The translations under genes were made by a program, and so were the position numbers. This document shows positions 44,912-53,999 of a stretch of 64,000 nucleotides of DNA, one piece after another. The stretch's first letter is position 1; every line of letters starts with the position of its first letter. A model generated the notes under the pieces. That model searched no databases. It was not told the DNA's origin and saw only the letters and a list, made by a program, of their open reading frames with translations. The DNA is from Dyadobacter sp. MSC1_007 (GTDB taxonomy: Bacteria > Bacteroidota > Bacteroidia > Cytophagales > Spirosomataceae). The DNA is taken from assembly GCF_023667495.1 (NCBI RefSeq), contig NZ_JAMOZL010000007.1:372001-436000 (forward strand), read 5' to 3'.

Positions 44912-46264
44912 ATGAAAAAATCACTCTGCTATCTCTTTCTGTTGACCCTATTATTACTCAATTGCAAGAAAGACTCTGATTTTGCCGGATTTGCTCCAAA
45001 GCCGCAGCCCGAACCGGAGGTGGTGATCAATGCGGACTACTTTTTAAAGGAATTAGAAGTGAACGGATCGACAGCTATTCGGTTTGATTCGCTCAGAAAC
45101 AATTACATGGTAAGTTTGCCGGATAGCTATAATGAAGAAAATGCAGAAGTAAAACTGTCGTTGAAGCCGGGGAGGTTTCTTACCGATGGCCAGGAAAATC
45201 CGGTTTTGGATAGCGTTATTCATTATAAATACAAGGCTACAAGTCCCTTGGCATTTCGGTTGACGGACGAAAAGAAGAAGTATTCGATCAACTTTACGGT
45301 TTACTTTAATTTCACAGGAACGCCGGATATAAAGTTGCTTCAAAAAGAAATTGCTATTAATTCCTCGGGCATCAAGCTTCCGCTTGTCTTTAATGCCAAA
45401 ATAGGTAGTATTCCGGCTGCTCCTGAGCAATCGGGCATTGCTATGAAATTTATAAATAGGAAAACCGGCTTTGTGACTGAAGCCGGTTTCTACGGAGACG
45501 GTGGTATCGTATATGCCGCTTCGGCCGAGAACCTGATCTCGAACGACCCTATTGCATTGGAAATTAAGTTATACAACCAAAATCCAGTGGTTTTTGAAGG
45601 AATTAAATTTTTACGCGCACTGCCGGAAGCGCAGATTTATACAACTTACACGAAGGGATTTACTTACCAGGACACAGTAAGAGTGACGGGCGGTTATTTT
45701 GTCCCGGATGAAAAATACACCGTCACTATTTCAAATGCTGTAATGACCACCCCGGTCACGACAGCGTTAAAGTTTAATAGTGTAAACATGCTGACGGTTG
45801 ACAAGCTGCCGACGAATTTGCCGGAAGGATCATATTTGTTTTCTTTTTTCGAAAAGGATAAGCTGATAGGAAAAGCCTCGACGTACGTTTCGGATAAACA
45901 GGCTAATTTCCTGGAAACGATTTGGAAAGGCGATAGGAGCTATAATCTAGGCCGAAACGTGGACCCGTTGTCATTCAGCATTGGAGATACTTTTTATGCA
46001 AAGTCGATCCCGCTGGAATATGGGACGTACAACACCAATTTCGATATCAAAAAACTGCCGCATCTTCGTTTGAAATCTCCGTCGAAGACCATCGATCTGG
46101 CTCCTGAAATGGACGTTTTCCATTGGGGGATCGCGGGGATAAGCTACTCGTTAGGCAAATACACCATTCCGGCAGACCTGGCCAGCGGACATTACCAGGT
46201 AACGGCCATTTACGCAGACAAAACGGAATCCAAACCGTACTGGTCAAAACTGGAAGTCAGATAA
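44912..46264 (+). CDS. Lipoprotein with IPT/TIG-like immunoglobulin repeats
   Basis: A 450-residue lipoprotein (LLLNC lipobox, Cys18). The body consists of beta-sandwich repeats; the segment about 235-330 (YTKGFTYQDTVRVTGGYFVPDEKYTVTISN) looks like an IPT/TIG domain. The C-terminal part ends W-S-K-L-E-V-R. It lies downstream of the barrel gene and upstream of ABC permease 2. Such Bacteroidota surface lipoproteins often bind glycans or proteins, but nothing specific can be read here. Confidence 0.7.
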   Translation: MKKSLCYLFLLTLLLLNCKKDSDFAGFAPKPQPEPEVVINADYFLKELEVNGSTAIRFDSLRNNYMVSLPDSYNEENAEVKLSLKPGRFLTDGQENPVLDSVIHYKYKATSPLAFRLTDEKKKYSINFTVYFNFTGTPDIKLLQKEIAINSSGIKLPLVFNAKIGSIPAAPEQSGIAMKFINRKTGFVTEAGFYGDGGIVYAASAENLISNDPIALEIKLYNQNPVVFEGIKFLRALPEAQIYTTYTKGFTYQDTVRVTGGYFVPDEKYTVTISNAVMTTPVTTALKFNSVNMLTVDKLPTNLPEGSYLFSFFEKDKLIGKASTYVSDKQANFLETIWKGDRSYNLGRNVDPLSFSIGDTFYAKSIPLEYGTYNTNFDIKKLPHLRLKSPSKTIDLAPEMDVFHWGIAGISYSLGKYTIPADLASGHYQVTAIYADKTESKPYWSKLEVR

Positions 46265-46272
46265 CCTGCGAA

Positions 46273-46309
46273 TGTCCGTAGCAGCACATTCCTTGTTCGT
46301 TTACGGACA
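46273..46309 (+). promoter_or_regulatory. Paired 16-bp inverted repeats (UAS-like), ABC permease 2
   Basis: TGTTCG-TTTA-CGGACA (46294-46309) with a weaker copy TGTCCG-TAGC-AGCACA (46273-46288) 21 bp upstream. Same arrangement as at 40174 and 51908. Confidence 0.65.
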
Positions 46310-46361
46310 ACCGGAAGGTTTGAAATAGGCTTTCCGGTGCGTTTGAGGCTGTTTTAGATCC

Positions 46362-46377
46362 TGGCAAGGCATTTGCA
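46362..46377 (+). promoter_or_regulatory. Sigma-54-type promoter of ABC permease 2
   Basis: TGGCAAG-GCAT-TTGCA matches the sigma-54 consensus TGGCAYG-N4-TTGCW at all key bases, with GG and GC 10 bp apart. It is 35 bp before the ATG at 46413 and 52 bp after the UAS-like repeats. Confidence 0.7.
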
Positions 46378-46412
46378 CTTGGTCTGCAAACAAATGTCTT
46401 CCCTGTACTGCT

Positions 46413-48791
46413 ATGATCAGGAACTACTTCAAAATTGCCTTGCGGAACATCGATAAAAGCAAATCTTCGTCCTTTATTAACATCGGCGGGCTCGCTATGG
46501 GAATGGCCGTGGCCATGCTGATTGGGTTATGGATCTATGATGAATTATCCTTCAATAAATATCACGAGAATTACGGCCGGATTGCGAAGGTTATGCAAGG
46601 CGCGACCGTAAACGGGGGATTCGGCGTAGGGCAGCATATGCCCATTCCATTAAAAGATATACTGGAAACGCAGTTTAAGGACGATTTTGAACAAGTCATA
46701 CTGTCGTCCTGGACTAGCAAGCATATTCTGGCTTCCGGCGACAGGAAAATCATCAAAACCGGTGCTTATCTGAGCCCGAAGGCACCTGATGTGCTAAGCC
46801 TGAAAATGATCGCAGGAACACCATCCGGTTTGAAAGAGCTGGCCTCTGTATTATTGTCCCAATCCGTCGCGCAAGCCCTGTTCGACGACGCTGATCCGCT
46901 GGGCAAAATTGTCAAGATCGACAATAAGCTGAGCGTTAAAGTAACGGGCATTTATGAGGACCTTCCCTACAATACAGAGTTCCGTGAACTGACTTTTATC
47001 GCTCCGTGGGACCTGTATGTTGCTTCCGAACCCTGGATCAGGGAGAACAACGGCTGGCAGAATAACTCGTTTCAGATGCTTGCGCAAATCGCGCCCCACT
47101 CGGAATTTCAAAATATTTCTGCAAAAATAAAGAACCTCAGGCAGTTGCATTTGCCAGAAACCGCCTATATGAAACCCATTATCTTTCTGCACCCGATGAG
47201 CCGCTGGCATTTGTACACCGGCTGGGACAAATCGGGCAATGTGGAAGGCCGAATCCAGTATGTCTGGCTGTTCGCAATCATCGGCGTTTTCGTTCTGATG
47301 CTGGCTTGTATCAATTTTATGAATCTGTCGACGGCCCGGTCTGAGAAGAGGGCGAAGGAAGTAGGGATCCGCAAAGCGGTCGGGTCGCAACGTTCCCAGC
47401 TGATCGCCCAATTTTTCAGCGAATCGCTGCTCGTGGTGGGTTTTGCTTTTCTATTATCGTTGTTATTGACATTGGTTGTGCTTCCGTTTTTCAATGAAGT
47501 GGCGGATAAGAAGCTGACCGTTCCGTGGAATGAGCCCGTTTTCTGGATGGCTGGCGCAAGCTTTTGTCTGTTAACAGGCCTGATTTCCGGGAGCTATCCG
47601 GCACTTTATTTGTCGTCGTTCCGGCCGGTAAAGGTGTTGAAGGGCGCATTTCAGGTTGGCAGGTTTGCCTCTGTTCCCAGAAAGGTGCTCGTTGTGCTGC
47701 AATTCACAGTTTCGGTCACTCTGATCATCGGTACGATCGTTGTTTTTCGTCAGATCGAGCATGCCAAGAACCGCCCGGTCGGATATGACCGGAGTGGGCT
47801 GGTCACGGTTGACATGAATACGCCGGACCTGTTTGGAAAATATAATACATTACGAAGCGAACTGATCGCCACGGGAGCGGTCGTGGAAATGTCGACCTCG
47901 TCGGTACCGACTACACAATTACGCTCGCGAAATATCGGGTTCGACTGGGAAGGGAAAGATCCGGAATTCAGGGCGCAGTTCGGTACGGTTGCCGTCACGC
48001 ATGATTTTGGCAAGACAGTGGGCTGGCAATTTGTAGCGGGACGCGATTTCTCCCGGGCCTTTTCCACCGATTCTTCCGGCATGGTTTTGAACGAAACTGC
48101 CGCCGCTTATATGGGATTGAAAGACCCTGTTGGAAAATTTGTAAAATGGGACGGTAAGCAATATCAGGTGCTGGGCATCGTGAAAGATATGCTGATGGAC
48201 TCGCCGTTTGAGCCGGTTTACCAAACCGTTTTTATATTGAGTTACGACTGGGCGAGTGTGGTCAATATGAAACTAAACCCAGCCCGTGGCGCAAGGGAAT
48301 CGCTCACGCAGATCGAATCCGTGTTCCGCAGGCTCAATCCGGGCAGTCCGTTCGAATACAAATTCGCCGATAGTGAATACGCATTAAAATTTGCGACCGA
48401 AGAACGGATCGGCCGTCTCGCTTCGGGCTTTGCAGTCCTGGCCATTTTAATCAGTTGCCTGGGCTTGTTCGGTTTGGCGTCATTTGTAGCCGAGCAGCGT
48501 ACCAAAGAAATGGGCGTCCGCAAGGTGCTGGGCGCTACCGCATTTAATCTCTGGCGCTTGCTGTGTACTGATTTTGTGCTGCTGGTGGTCATCGCCTTGC
48601 TAATTTCCGGCCCGATTGCCTATTATTTCCTGCACAACTGGCTGGTTAAATATGATTACCGCACAGAAATTTCCTGGTGGATTTTCGCAGTTTCGGGCGG
48701 AGGGGCGCTGATCGTTACGCTGCTTACCGTGAGCTTCCAGAGTGCAAAAGCAGCGCTTATGAACCCGGTAAAGAGCTTACGCAGCGAGTAG
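46413..48791 (+). CDS. FtsX/MacB-type ABC transporter permease (2)
   Basis: A 792-residue paralogue of the permease at 40335 with the same 2 x (MacB periplasmic core + FtsX) layout. The first FtsX core is at about 285-410 (LACINFMNLSTARSEKRAKEVGIRKAVG) and the last at about 675-780 (GLFGLASFVAEQRTKEMGVRKVLGA). It ends NPVKSLRSE. There is no ATPase gene in the vicinity. It has the best sigma-54-like promoter of the three. Function inferred only as part of a transporter or mechanotransmission complex. Confidence 0.93.
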   Translation: MIRNYFKIALRNIDKSKSSSFINIGGLAMGMAVAMLIGLWIYDELSFNKYHENYGRIAKVMQGATVNGGFGVGQHMPIPLKDILETQFKDDFEQVILSSWTSKHILASGDRKIIKTGAYLSPKAPDVLSLKMIAGTPSGLKELASVLLSQSVAQALFDDADPLGKIVKIDNKLSVKVTGIYEDLPYNTEFRELTFIAPWDLYVASEPWIRENNGWQNNSFQMLAQIAPHSEFQNISAKIKNLRQLHLPETAYMKPIIFLHPMSRWHLYTGWDKSGNVEGRIQYVWLFAIIGVFVLMLACINFMNLSTARSEKRAKEVGIRKAVGSQRSQLIAQFFSESLLVVGFAFLLSLLLTLVVLPFFNEVADKKLTVPWNEPVFWMAGASFCLLTGLISGSYPALYLSSFRPVKVLKGAFQVGRFASVPRKVLVVLQFTVSVTLIIGTIVVFRQIEHAKNRPVGYDRSGLVTVDMNTPDLFGKYNTLRSELIATGAVVEMSTSSVPTTQLRSRNIGFDWEGKDPEFRAQFGTVAVTHDFGKTVGWQFVAGRDFSRAFSTDSSGMVLNETAAAYMGLKDPVGKFVKWDGKQYQVLGIVKDMLMDSPFEPVYQTVFILSYDWASVVNMKLNPARGARESLTQIESVFRRLNPGSPFEYKFADSEYALKFATEERIGRLASGFAVLAILISCLGLFGLASFVAEQRTKEMGVRKVLGATAFNLWRLLCTDFVLLVVIALLISGPIAYYFLHNWLVKYDYRTEISWWIFAVSGGGALIVTLLTVSFQSAKAALMNPVKSLRSE

Positions 48792-48810
48792 GGCCCTTTT
48801 GACCCTACTC
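48786..48810. terminator. Bidirectional hairpin between convergent permease genes
   Basis: GAGTAGGG pairs exactly with CCCTACTC around a 9-base loop, overlapping the stop codon of permease 2 and lying just beyond the stop of permease 3. The T run is weak. Confidence 0.55.
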
Positions 48811-48820
48811 ATGGAAATGC

Positions 48821-51463
48821 TCATTCGCTTCGCAAACTTTTTGCGGGATTCATCAAAGCCGTCCGTACAGATTGAAAACTCACTGTCAGAAAGGCTATTA
48901 AAACAGCAAGTAAGGCGGCTTGCAGGAATGTGAATGCGCTGATACTGATGCGGTAAGGATAGTTTTGGAGCCATTTATCGATGGTGTAATAGGCCAGAGG
49001 AAATGCAAAAATGAAGGAAATGCAGACGAGCTTCAGAAAATCGGACGTCAGTAACCGGGCAATGCTTGCGACCGAAGCGCCCATGACCTTGCGGATACCA
49101 ACCTCCTTATTACGCCGCTCAGCGGCAAGCGTGGCCAGTCCGAACAGCCCGATGCAGGAAATGAAAATGGTCAGAACCGTGCCGAAGAGCATGATCTGCC
49201 TCCATTTGGCCTCAGATTCATAACGTTTCATATTCTCATCATCCATGAATTTATAGGAGTAGGGGTTGAGCGGGAATAGTCGCGTGTAAGTTTCCGCAAT
49301 GTGCCGGAGACTGGTAGTTTCAGTGCCGGGCTTGATCTTGACGAAAAACCTTCCATATGCATTGCCGGGCTTCATCGTGAAGAGTTGCGGGCCGATTTTT
49401 TCGCTCAGATCGGCAAAATGATAGTCCTTAACTACGCCGACAACCGAGTATTTCGCATTGTCATACCAGAAATCCACAATTTGCCCGATAGGGTCTTTCC
49501 AGCCAGCTTGTTTGACAAACGCCTCGTTCACCAGTACAGAGCGTGTAGAGTCGGCCGGAAATGCAGGTGAGAAATTGCGCCCTTTTACGACCGGGACCCG
49601 AATGGCAGGCAAGTAATCGGGATCCACCGTCTCATAAGTAAACTGAATTTCTGTGTCTCCGTTCACCTTTCCCATTGTATTCCAGCGGCCGCCGTTCTTA
49701 GGCGCAACGGCGATAATGTTTGGATCTTTTTCCAGCTCCTGTTTAAGCAGGTGTACTTGTTCTCTGGTAAGATTGGACTTTTCAACCATGATCAGATGCT
49801 CGTCGTCGTATCCCAGATCTTTATTAATCAGATAATTAAATTGGGAATTGATTGTAAGCGTACCGATGATTAGGAAGGAAGCAATCGAAAATTGAAGTAC
49901 TACCAGGGATGTCTGTAAATAGTTCTTGCCCGAAAGCTGCATCCGGTTGTAGAGTGTTTTGACTGGATTATAGCCAGACAATACAATGGCCGGATAAAAC
50001 CCAGCCAGCAAACCGGTAGCCAGAAAAAGGGCCATATAACCCGCCACCAGCTTCGCATCGAAAAGGTACGAAAGATCCAGGGCCTTATTGGAAAGCTGAT
50101 TAAAGGTGGGCAATGTAAGCTCGACGAGAACGAGCGCAAAAATGAATGCAGCCATACAGAGCAGAAAGGATTCGCCAAGAAACTGGATAATCAACTGCCC
50201 GCGCCCGCTTCCGACCACCTTGCGGATGCCAATTTCTTTGGCACGTTTCAATGACCGTGCGACGGTCAGGTTTACGAAATTGATACAGGCGATCAGTAGT
50301 ATAAAAATCGCAATGCCTGTCAGAATGTAGGTCAACTTCGGATCGCTGTGACCCACCAGCCCGTTATCGGAAGGTAATTCGGCGCTCAGGTGCATATCGG
50401 TAAAGGGCTGAAGCGTGTATTGTTTCTTGTCCTTCATTCCGTATTTTTCGGCTACTTCCTTAATGGCTTCTTTCGCGTCTGCATTGTAAACCAGGTTCAT
50501 CTTCCTCTCTACCCGGGCCATGTCCGCTCCGGGAGTGACCAGCACGAAGGTATTCATGAAAGTGTTGAACCAGTTGGTAGCGCGCTGTATTTCGCCGGGA
50601 CCGATGACCATCGGTATGAGGATATCGAACTTAATGGACGAGTTTTGAGGAGATTTCCGGGCCACGCCGGTGACGGTATAGGGTTCAAATCTTGCGTCTT
50701 TATCAAAGCTGTCTTTCATCAAAACCGTTTTTCCGAGCACATTCTTGCTTCCGAAATGCTTTTCTGCCATTTCTTCGGACATTACCACTGACCGCGGTTC
50801 TCTCAATGCAGTTTTTGGATCACCACTCAGCAACGGAAAGGAGAATACGGAAAAGAATGTTGAATCAACACGAAAGATTTCTTCACTTTTGATTTCATTA
50901 CCTTTTTTAATGTCGTTGCGGTGCCCATGGTAGCGCACAAATGCCTGGATTTCGGGCACGCCGGCAGCAAATTTCGGCCCGGCCACATATCCCGTGTTTC
51001 CCATCACGCCCACCTGCTTTCCTGCGGGGGAAATGTATTTGTTTGTGATGCGATAGATATTCGGATTGTTGGCGTGAAACTGATCAAAACTTACCTCGTC
51101 TTTGGTATAGAGCAAAATCAACATGGCGGCAGCAAGCCCAATGCTCAGACCTATCACATTGATAAACGAATAGACCTTATTATAGGCCAAAGTCCGCCGG
51201 GCGATTGTGAAGTAATTACGGATCATATCATGGCTGAGTAAAAAAGTGAATGGATAGCAGGACTTTTGTCTTTTGATGTACCGCCATTTCAGAAAACCTA
51301 ATGCTTCGCGCCAGTATTGCAGCCGGGCTCTTCGCTCACCGACTTTGCCTACCTGGTAATCAAATTCTTCGTGCAGGTCACCGAGGACAGATTCCAACAA
51401 GTGTGGGGCGCAAAACAGGCTTAGGAGCTTGTCGGCCCAGGAAGGGGGATGAGGTGCATTCAT
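48821..51463 (-). CDS. FtsX/MacB-type ABC permease with permease-prefix domain (3)
   Basis: An 880-residue paralogue of the other two permeases with an extra N-terminal domain of about 80 residues (PPSWADKLLSLFCAP... VLGDLHEEFDYQV), the 'permease prefix domain 2' found in PadR-linked permeases. TM1 is at about 99-120, and the two FtsX cores carry AKEIGIRKVVGSGRGQL and NKEVGIRKVMGAS. It ends NPAKSLRSE. I chose the ATG at 51463 because it overlaps the padR stop by 4 bp (ATGA), giving translational coupling. The PadR-permease pair is a common unit in Bacteroidota. Confidence 0.92.
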   Translation of the reverse strand: MNAPHPPSWADKLLSLFCAPHLLESVLGDLHEEFDYQVGKVGERRARLQYWREALGFLKWRYIKRQKSCYPFTFLLSHDMIRNYFTIARRTLAYNKVYSFINVIGLSIGLAAAMLILLYTKDEVSFDQFHANNPNIYRITNKYISPAGKQVGVMGNTGYVAGPKFAAGVPEIQAFVRYHGHRNDIKKGNEIKSEEIFRVDSTFFSVFSFPLLSGDPKTALREPRSVVMSEEMAEKHFGSKNVLGKTVLMKDSFDKDARFEPYTVTGVARKSPQNSSIKFDILIPMVIGPGEIQRATNWFNTFMNTFVLVTPGADMARVERKMNLVYNADAKEAIKEVAEKYGMKDKKQYTLQPFTDMHLSAELPSDNGLVGHSDPKLTYILTGIAIFILLIACINFVNLTVARSLKRAKEIGIRKVVGSGRGQLIIQFLGESFLLCMAAFIFALVLVELTLPTFNQLSNKALDLSYLFDAKLVAGYMALFLATGLLAGFYPAIVLSGYNPVKTLYNRMQLSGKNYLQTSLVVLQFSIASFLIIGTLTINSQFNYLINKDLGYDDEHLIMVEKSNLTREQVHLLKQELEKDPNIIAVAPKNGGRWNTMGKVNGDTEIQFTYETVDPDYLPAIRVPVVKGRNFSPAFPADSTRSVLVNEAFVKQAGWKDPIGQIVDFWYDNAKYSVVGVVKDYHFADLSEKIGPQLFTMKPGNAYGRFFVKIKPGTETTSLRHIAETYTRLFPLNPYSYKFMDDENMKRYESEAKWRQIMLFGTVLTIFISCIGLFGLATLAAERRNKEVGIRKVMGASVASIARLLTSDFLKLVCISFIFAFPLAYYTIDKWLQNYPYRISISAFTFLQAALLAVLIAFLTVSFQSVRTALMNPAKSLRSE

Positions 51464-51798
51464 ATCTCGAGTGCGATTGTAAAGGGTTTTGCAAGACGCG
51501 ACCACAGATTTTCACGCACTTCCCTGATCTGGGCCAATGTACGCTCCCCGTAGGCAGTTACCGTGTACAGCCGTTTGCGCCGCCCGCCGCGTTCTGCAGT
51601 GGGCTCGCTCATGTCGGATTTGACCATTCCTTTTTCTTCCAAACGCTGTAAAGCTGAGTGGATCTGGTTGAGCCTCGCCGGACGACCGGTACGTTCTGTG
51701 ATTTCATGCATGAGTGCCACGCCATATGCGCTACCGGCGAGAGCTGCGGCGGTCAGCAAGACGATTTCTTCAAATTCTCCAAGATATGCCCTGTTCAT
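51460..51798 (-). CDS. PadR-family transcriptional regulator
   Basis: A 112-residue winged-helix protein of the PadR family. Recognition region: YGVALMHEITERTG... NQIHSALQRLEEKGMVKSDM (about 25-70), with a basic wing (TAERGGRRKRLYTVTAYG). Its stop overlaps the start of permease 3 by 4 bp. It probably represses its own operon; the ligand is unknown. Upstream are a sigma-54-like element and paired inverted repeats, so it has at least two potential control layers. Confidence 0.92.
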   Translation of the reverse strand: MNRAYLGEFEEIVLLTAAALAGSAYGVALMHEITERTGRPARLNQIHSALQRLEEKGMVKSDMSEPTAERGGRRKRLYTVTAYGERTLAQIREVRENLWSRLAKPFTIALEI

Positions 51799-51825
51799 TG
51801 TCGTTGATTAGTTCCATATTTGCTG

Positions 51826-51841
51826 ATCAAATAGTTTGCCA
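51826..51841 (-). promoter_or_regulatory. Sigma-54-like promoter of the padR-permease 3 operon
   Basis: On the minus strand: TGGCAAA-CTAT-TTGAT, with a good -24 element and GA in place of GC at -12. It lies 27 bp before the padR ATG and matches 12 of 16 bases of the element at 40274. Confidence 0.45.
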
Positions 51842-51907
51842 GGTGAAAAATTGATAGATAATGATCTATTATATAGTCAGTTAATGTATTTAATTGATTG
51901 TCGTAGG

Positions 51908-51944
51908 TGTTCATTTGCGGACATTCAATGTCCGGGTTTACAGA
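51908..51944 (-). promoter_or_regulatory. Paired 16-bp inverted repeats (UAS-like), padR operon
   Basis: On the minus strand: TGTCCG-CAAA-TGAACA (51923-51908), with a weaker copy TCTGTA-AACC-CGGACA (51944-51929) 21 bp upstream. Same order (weak distal, strong proximal) as at the other two permeases. Confidence 0.6.
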
Positions 51945-52091
51945 GGAGACACACGTTCCAGCGATTCGGCTTTACATGACGATAAATAAGAAAAACAAAA
52001 TATTTACTTCTTTTTATACCAAAAGTGCAACATAATCGCCCAATATTGTGTCGGTACTCTTAAGTCCTAAACTCAACCGACATCTATTGCC

Positions 52092-53279
52092 ATGAATTTT
52101 AAGCTATTTCTGCTTGGCGTGCTATTGATATGTATTCCAATTTTTCGCCAGGATTTTTTTGTCAGCCATTTCACTGTTTTTCCGCTTTATTTTGTCTTTT
52201 TCCCCGTCGGTATAGTCGTGTTGCTTTGGTCGGTTTCCGTGGGGAAATTGAAGCGGTTGTATTTATTGTTAGGTATCTGCGCCGCCATTGAGATCGCACT
52301 GATCGGAAGCATTATCTATATGGCTCGTTACCAGCGTTTCGAGCCGCTTTCGGAAAGGTATTTCTTGTGGATGCGTGAACAGTACGGCTTTTTTAAAAGT
52401 ACTACCAACTTTGATGCAAACCTGTCCCAGCACGACTCATTAATGGGATATCGTTTCCGACCAGGTATCATTGGAAGGTTTACCAATCCTGAGTTTAATG
52501 TTGAAATCAAGACGAATTCACTGGGCGTGCGCGATGACGAAGCCAGCCTTCAAAACCCGTCCATTGTAGTGTTAGGCGATTCGCACGGGATGGGCTGGGG
52601 TGTAGAACAACAAGAGCGTTTTTCGGAAGTGCTTGAAAAACAGCTCAATATAAAAGTCCTCAATACTGCCATTACTTCCTATGGGACGCACCGGGAAGCC
52701 AAGTTGCTTAACCAGGTTGATCTGGATTCTTGCAAGCTCGTCATCATCCAATACTGCGATAATGACCTGGATGAGAACCGGGTGAATTTTCCCAATCCGC
52801 AAAAGTCGGCAATAGATGCCCGCGCTTTTGAGGTGGCTGGGAAGCAGAATACAATCAACAAAACTTATTATCCTTTCAAAGGTATTTTCCTGAGTCTTCG
52901 CTCGCTGATTACAAATGCGATGAAGAAAAGTCCACCTTCCAGCCCCGTGGCCTCTGCCCAAAAAGTTGCCAATGATTCCAACACCAAATTGGAGCACGCA
53001 GAAGCCTTTTTTCCTTATTTGGATCGGATCAGAAGCGTATATAAAGGACCTATCGTAATTTTCGACCTGGGCGTTTATAACCATCCCATAGTGGAAGAAT
53101 TTGAGACATACCAGGCAACGCATCCTACCCAGGATATCTATTTTTTTAATGTTCATCCTTTGTTGGGGCAACGAGAATACTTCACCATTGATGACCATAT
53201 CAATGCAGCAGGTCACACCAAAATAGGCCTTGCATTAGCTGATTACATTCAAAAGAACGATTGGTTGAGGAAGCCTTGA
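52092..53279 (+). CDS. Membrane-anchored SGNH-hydrolase-like protein
   Basis: A 395-residue protein. Three hydrophobic segments at about 4-20, 29-50 and 55-78 anchor it to the inner membrane. A periplasmic SGNH domain follows, with Ser in VVLGDSHGMGW (about 155-165), the segment ending QYCDNDLDENRVNF as block III, and Asp/His in DDHINAAGHTKIG (about 365-377). The GDSH variant resembles DltD/AlgJ-type acyl-transfer proteins and glycan O-acetyl esterases. The gene is divergent from padR, with a 293-bp gap that contains the UAS-like repeats. Confidence 0.78.
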   Translation: MNFKLFLLGVLLICIPIFRQDFFVSHFTVFPLYFVFFPVGIVVLLWSVSVGKLKRLYLLLGICAAIEIALIGSIIYMARYQRFEPLSERYFLWMREQYGFFKSTTNFDANLSQHDSLMGYRFRPGIIGRFTNPEFNVEIKTNSLGVRDDEASLQNPSIVVLGDSHGMGWGVEQQERFSEVLEKQLNIKVLNTAITSYGTHREAKLLNQVDLDSCKLVIIQYCDNDLDENRVNFPNPQKSAIDARAFEVAGKQNTINKTYYPFKGIFLSLRSLITNAMKKSPPSSPVASAQKVANDSNTKLEHAEAFFPYLDRIRSVYKGPIVIFDLGVYNHPIVEEFETYQATHPTQDIYFFNVHPLLGQREYFTIDDHINAAGHTKIGLALADYIQKNDWLRKP

Positions 53280-53443
53280 TCGTTTAGCGATCGCGTCGTA
53301 TAGGGTAAGGCGTTATTTAAAGCAACCGGTTAAGTCGCGGAAACCTATCTTCCTGGTGATTACCATGCCGTTATCTGCCTGAATTTGTTTTTATTTGCAG
53401 ATGAACGTCCATTGCTTTTCTAACTTTAAACTTCTGATTCAAC

Positions 53444-53815
53444 ATGAAAACAAAGTATTACTTTTTGATGGTTATCGCGATTGGCATCTTTTCAATTGCG
53501 GCAAAAAAAGCAGTTACAGCCGACGACCTGGTTGGTACCTGGAAATACCTGATCAGCGACGTTCCAGCTGAATACGAATCGGGTTTTTTTATATTTGAGC
53601 AAAAGGAGAACAAAACGGTGGGATACGTTGAGGCCTCTGAAAAGCAAGAGGTGAAGGAGTTGACCGTTGATCAGGGAAAGGTCACATTTAGCACCGAAAA
53701 CCAGAACGGCGTCTTCAAATACAGCCTCATGCAAAAAGGCGATACTTTAACTGGAGTAATTTCATCCCAGTACGGAGATTTCCCAATCAAAGCCGTCAAG
53801 CAAGCCGCGAAGTAA
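53444..53815 (+). CDS. Small exported protein, lipocalin-like
   Basis: A 123-residue protein with a signal peptide (about 1-20) and a mature part beginning with LVGTWKYLISD, a start typical of lipocalin-like small beta-barrels. The following strands (GFFIFEQKENKTVGYVEA, KVTFSTENQNGVFKYSL) fit a half barrel. Related sequences are found fused to or next to lipid and glycan-degrading enzymes, but nothing specific can be said. It is a single-gene unit with a terminator. Confidence 0.65.
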   Translation: MKTKYYFLMVIAIGIFSIAAKKAVTADDLVGTWKYLISDVPAEYESGFFIFEQKENKTVGYVEASEKQEVKELTVDQGKVTFSTENQNGVFKYSLMQKGDTLTGVISSQYGDFPIKAVKQAAK

Positions 53816-53842
53816 GGTTATTTGTAGTTTGATATGGAAAAG

Positions 53843-53875
53843 ATGCCTGCAAGCCGGTGGTTTGCGGGCATTTTT
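53843..53875 (+). terminator. Terminator of the small exported-protein gene
   Basis: ATGCC-T-GCAA pairs with TTGC-G-GGCAT and is followed by TTTTT, 28 bp after the stop. Confidence 0.8.
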
Positions 53876-53999
53876 GTTGCACTTCCAAGTAACTTTCTAC
53901 AGAGTGTTGTCCCCCCACTACGAAATTTTCAATCAAAAACAACGGTAAGGACACCGTGCCACCTTCTTTGAATTTTATAACAACCAACCTAAACTCCTT

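Noticed and set aside
51945..52091. Sigma-54 promoter for the SGNH gene at 52092
   Set aside because: No GG-N10-GC element lies on the plus strand there; the repeats at 51908-51944 face padR in the same order as at the other permeases.
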